A stretch of DNA of 6,209 bases from an uncultured Oscillospiraceae bacterium (GTDB lineage: Bacteria > Bacillota > Clostridia > Oscillospirales > Oscillospiraceae), in the NCBI GenBank assembly GCA_910588455.1, contig CAJUPG010000100.1, forward strand, positions 1 through 6,209. Direction: 5' to 3'. A program made the position numbers and the translations under genes. Shown one piece after another: positions 5,321 to 6,209 of this stretch (within the stretch, counting starts at the first letter, position 1; each line of letters starts with the position of its first letter). Under the pieces are notes generated by a model that was not told the DNA's origin, did not search any database, and saw only the letters and a program-made list of their open reading frames with translations.

Positions 5321-6209
5321 ATGGTACAGAACATTGACGCTGCGGCCTTTCAAAAGATGGTGCTCCACGCCGCCGCCGCCCTGAACGCGCAGAAGCAGGC
5401 CATCAACGACCTGAACGTTTTCCCGGTGCCCGACGGTGATACCGGCACCAACATGAGCCTTACCATCGGCTGCGCCGCCGCGGAGCTGAGAAAGAAGTCC
5501 CACGACACCGTGGGGCAGGCCGCCCAGACCACCGCCTCCGCCCTGCTGCGGGGGGCCCGGGGGAACTCCGGGGTCATTTTGTCCCTGCTGTTCCGGGGCT
5601 TCGCCAAGGCCATCAAGGAGCGGAAGGAGATTGACGGCCGGGATTTGGCCATCGCCCTGGACTTCGGGGTGGCTGCCGCCTACAAGGCGGTGATGAAGCC
5701 CGCCGAGGGGACCATTTTGACGGTCTCCCGGATGGCCGCGGCCCGGGCCGCCGGCGCCGCCCGGGAGGACGGCGGCATCGAGGCCGTTCTCCAGGCCGCC
5801 ATCGACGAGGCGGAGACCGCCCTGGCGGACACCATGGAGCAAAATCCCGTGCTGAAAAAGGCCGGGGTCATTGACGCGGGGGGCAAGGGCTTTATTGTTA
5901 TCCTCCAGGGGATGCTGGACAGCCTCCGGGGCCTGCCCATGCCCGAGCAGGCGGAGGAAAAAGAGGCCCCCGCCGGCAAGGCCGACTTCGAGGCAGTGAA
6001 CATTGAGGACATCACCTTCGCTTTCGATACGGTATTTATCGTGCGCAAGGCCCAGGAGGAGGTGGACCTGGACCCCTTCCGGGAGTATCTCAACTCCATT
6101 GGGGACAGCCTGGTCATTGGCGAGGACGACGAGGCGTTCAAGGTCCATGTCCATACCAACATCCCCGGCAGCGCCCTCAACGAGGCCCAGAAGTACGGCA
6201 CCCTGGAGC
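5321..6209 (+). CDS. fakA: DAK2-domain fatty-acid kinase FakA (YloV), N-terminal 296 residues, cut by the window edge
   Basis: FakA transfers phosphate from ATP to fatty acids held by a FakB partner, feeding acyl-phosphate to PlsX/PlsY phospholipid synthesis. The N-terminal DAK2 nucleotide-binding domain shows NVFPVPDGDTGTNM (32-45, with metal-binding Asp38 and Asp40), GARGNSGVI (78-86), KPAEGTILTVSRMA (126-139) and DAGGKGF (185-191). A charged linker (about 205-222) leads to the middle domain, where VHVHTNIPG (275-283) is the recognisable motif. The rest, and the C-terminal domain of a roughly 550-residue protein, lie outside the window. Two in-frame starts exist. ATG at 5312 sits only 2 nt from AAAGGA (5304-5309), so I prefer ATG at 5321 (11 nt), which gives the family-like start MVQNIDAAAF. 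FakB and PlsX are not in the window. Confidence 0.94.
   Translation, partial: MVQNIDAAAFQKMVLHAAAALNAQKQAINDLNVFPVPDGDTGTNMSLTIGCAAAELRKKSHDTVGQAAQTTASALLRGARGNSGVILSLLFRGFAKAIKERKEIDGRDLAIALDFGVAAAYKAVMKPAEGTILTVSRMAAARAAGAAREDGGIEAVLQAAIDEAETALADTMEQNPVLKKAGVIDAGGKGFIVILQGMLDSLRGLPMPEQAEEKEAPAGKADFEAVNIEDITFAFDTVFIVRKAQEEVDLDPFREYLNSIGDSLVIGEDDEAFKVHVHTNIPGSALNEAQKYGTLE

Noticed and set aside
5300..6154. 284-codon open frame on the minus strand opposite fakA
   Set aside because: It has Gly/Leu/Val-rich antisense composition, no family resemblance, and sits opposite clear FakA motifs.

Overview
The window looks like chromosomal DNA of a high-GC, Gram-positive gut-type Clostridia, most likely Oscillospiraceae-like. 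The grounds are AGGAGG-type ribosome binding sites, a lipoprotein solute-binding protein with a Pro/Ser/Thr linker, and a yloU-yloV (Asp23 / fatty-acid kinase) gene pair. The taxonomic placement is inference. All six intact genes and the one gene cut by the left edge belong to known families, as does the gene cut by the right edge. I see no phage, transposase, CRISPR, tRNA, rRNA or defence genes.

Left two thirds (1-3932, minus strand): a complete carbohydrate ABC importer operon of the CUT1 type. Read right to left it runs: lipoprotein solute-binding protein (3932-2565), MalF/UgpA-type permease (2453-1539), MalG/UgpE-type permease (1526-654), and a MalK/MsmK/UgpC-type ATPase (444 to beyond position 1). 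A good sigma-A promoter (3999-4027) with an inverted repeat just downstream (3972-3987) drives it. A strong 16-bp RNA hairpin (2494-2531) separates the binding-protein gene from the first permease gene and is placed to set unequal expression. The gap before the ATPase gene (445-653) is the oddest piece of the window. It holds five consecutive stem-loops and a near-perfect AGGAGG that lies 117 nt from the only sensible ATG.

Middle (4172-4831, plus strand): a divergently transcribed SGNH/GDSL esterase related to the arylesterase/acyltransferase group. It shares the AT-rich intergenic region with the ABC operon. A plausible but unproven link is removal of acyl groups from the imported sugar.

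Right end (4946-6209, plus strand): an Asp23/Gls24 protein (YloU-like) followed after 18-27 nt by the start of the DAK2-type fatty-acid kinase FakA/YloV, which is cut by the window edge. These form a housekeeping operon with their own promoter (4859-4887), unrelated to sugar uptake.

No stretch without a gene exceeds 300 bases. The gaps at 445-653 and 3933-4171 contain the regulatory and structural elements described below. I found no wholly novel system. The best leads are RNA-level: the structured ATPase leader and the hairpin between the binding-protein and permease genes.
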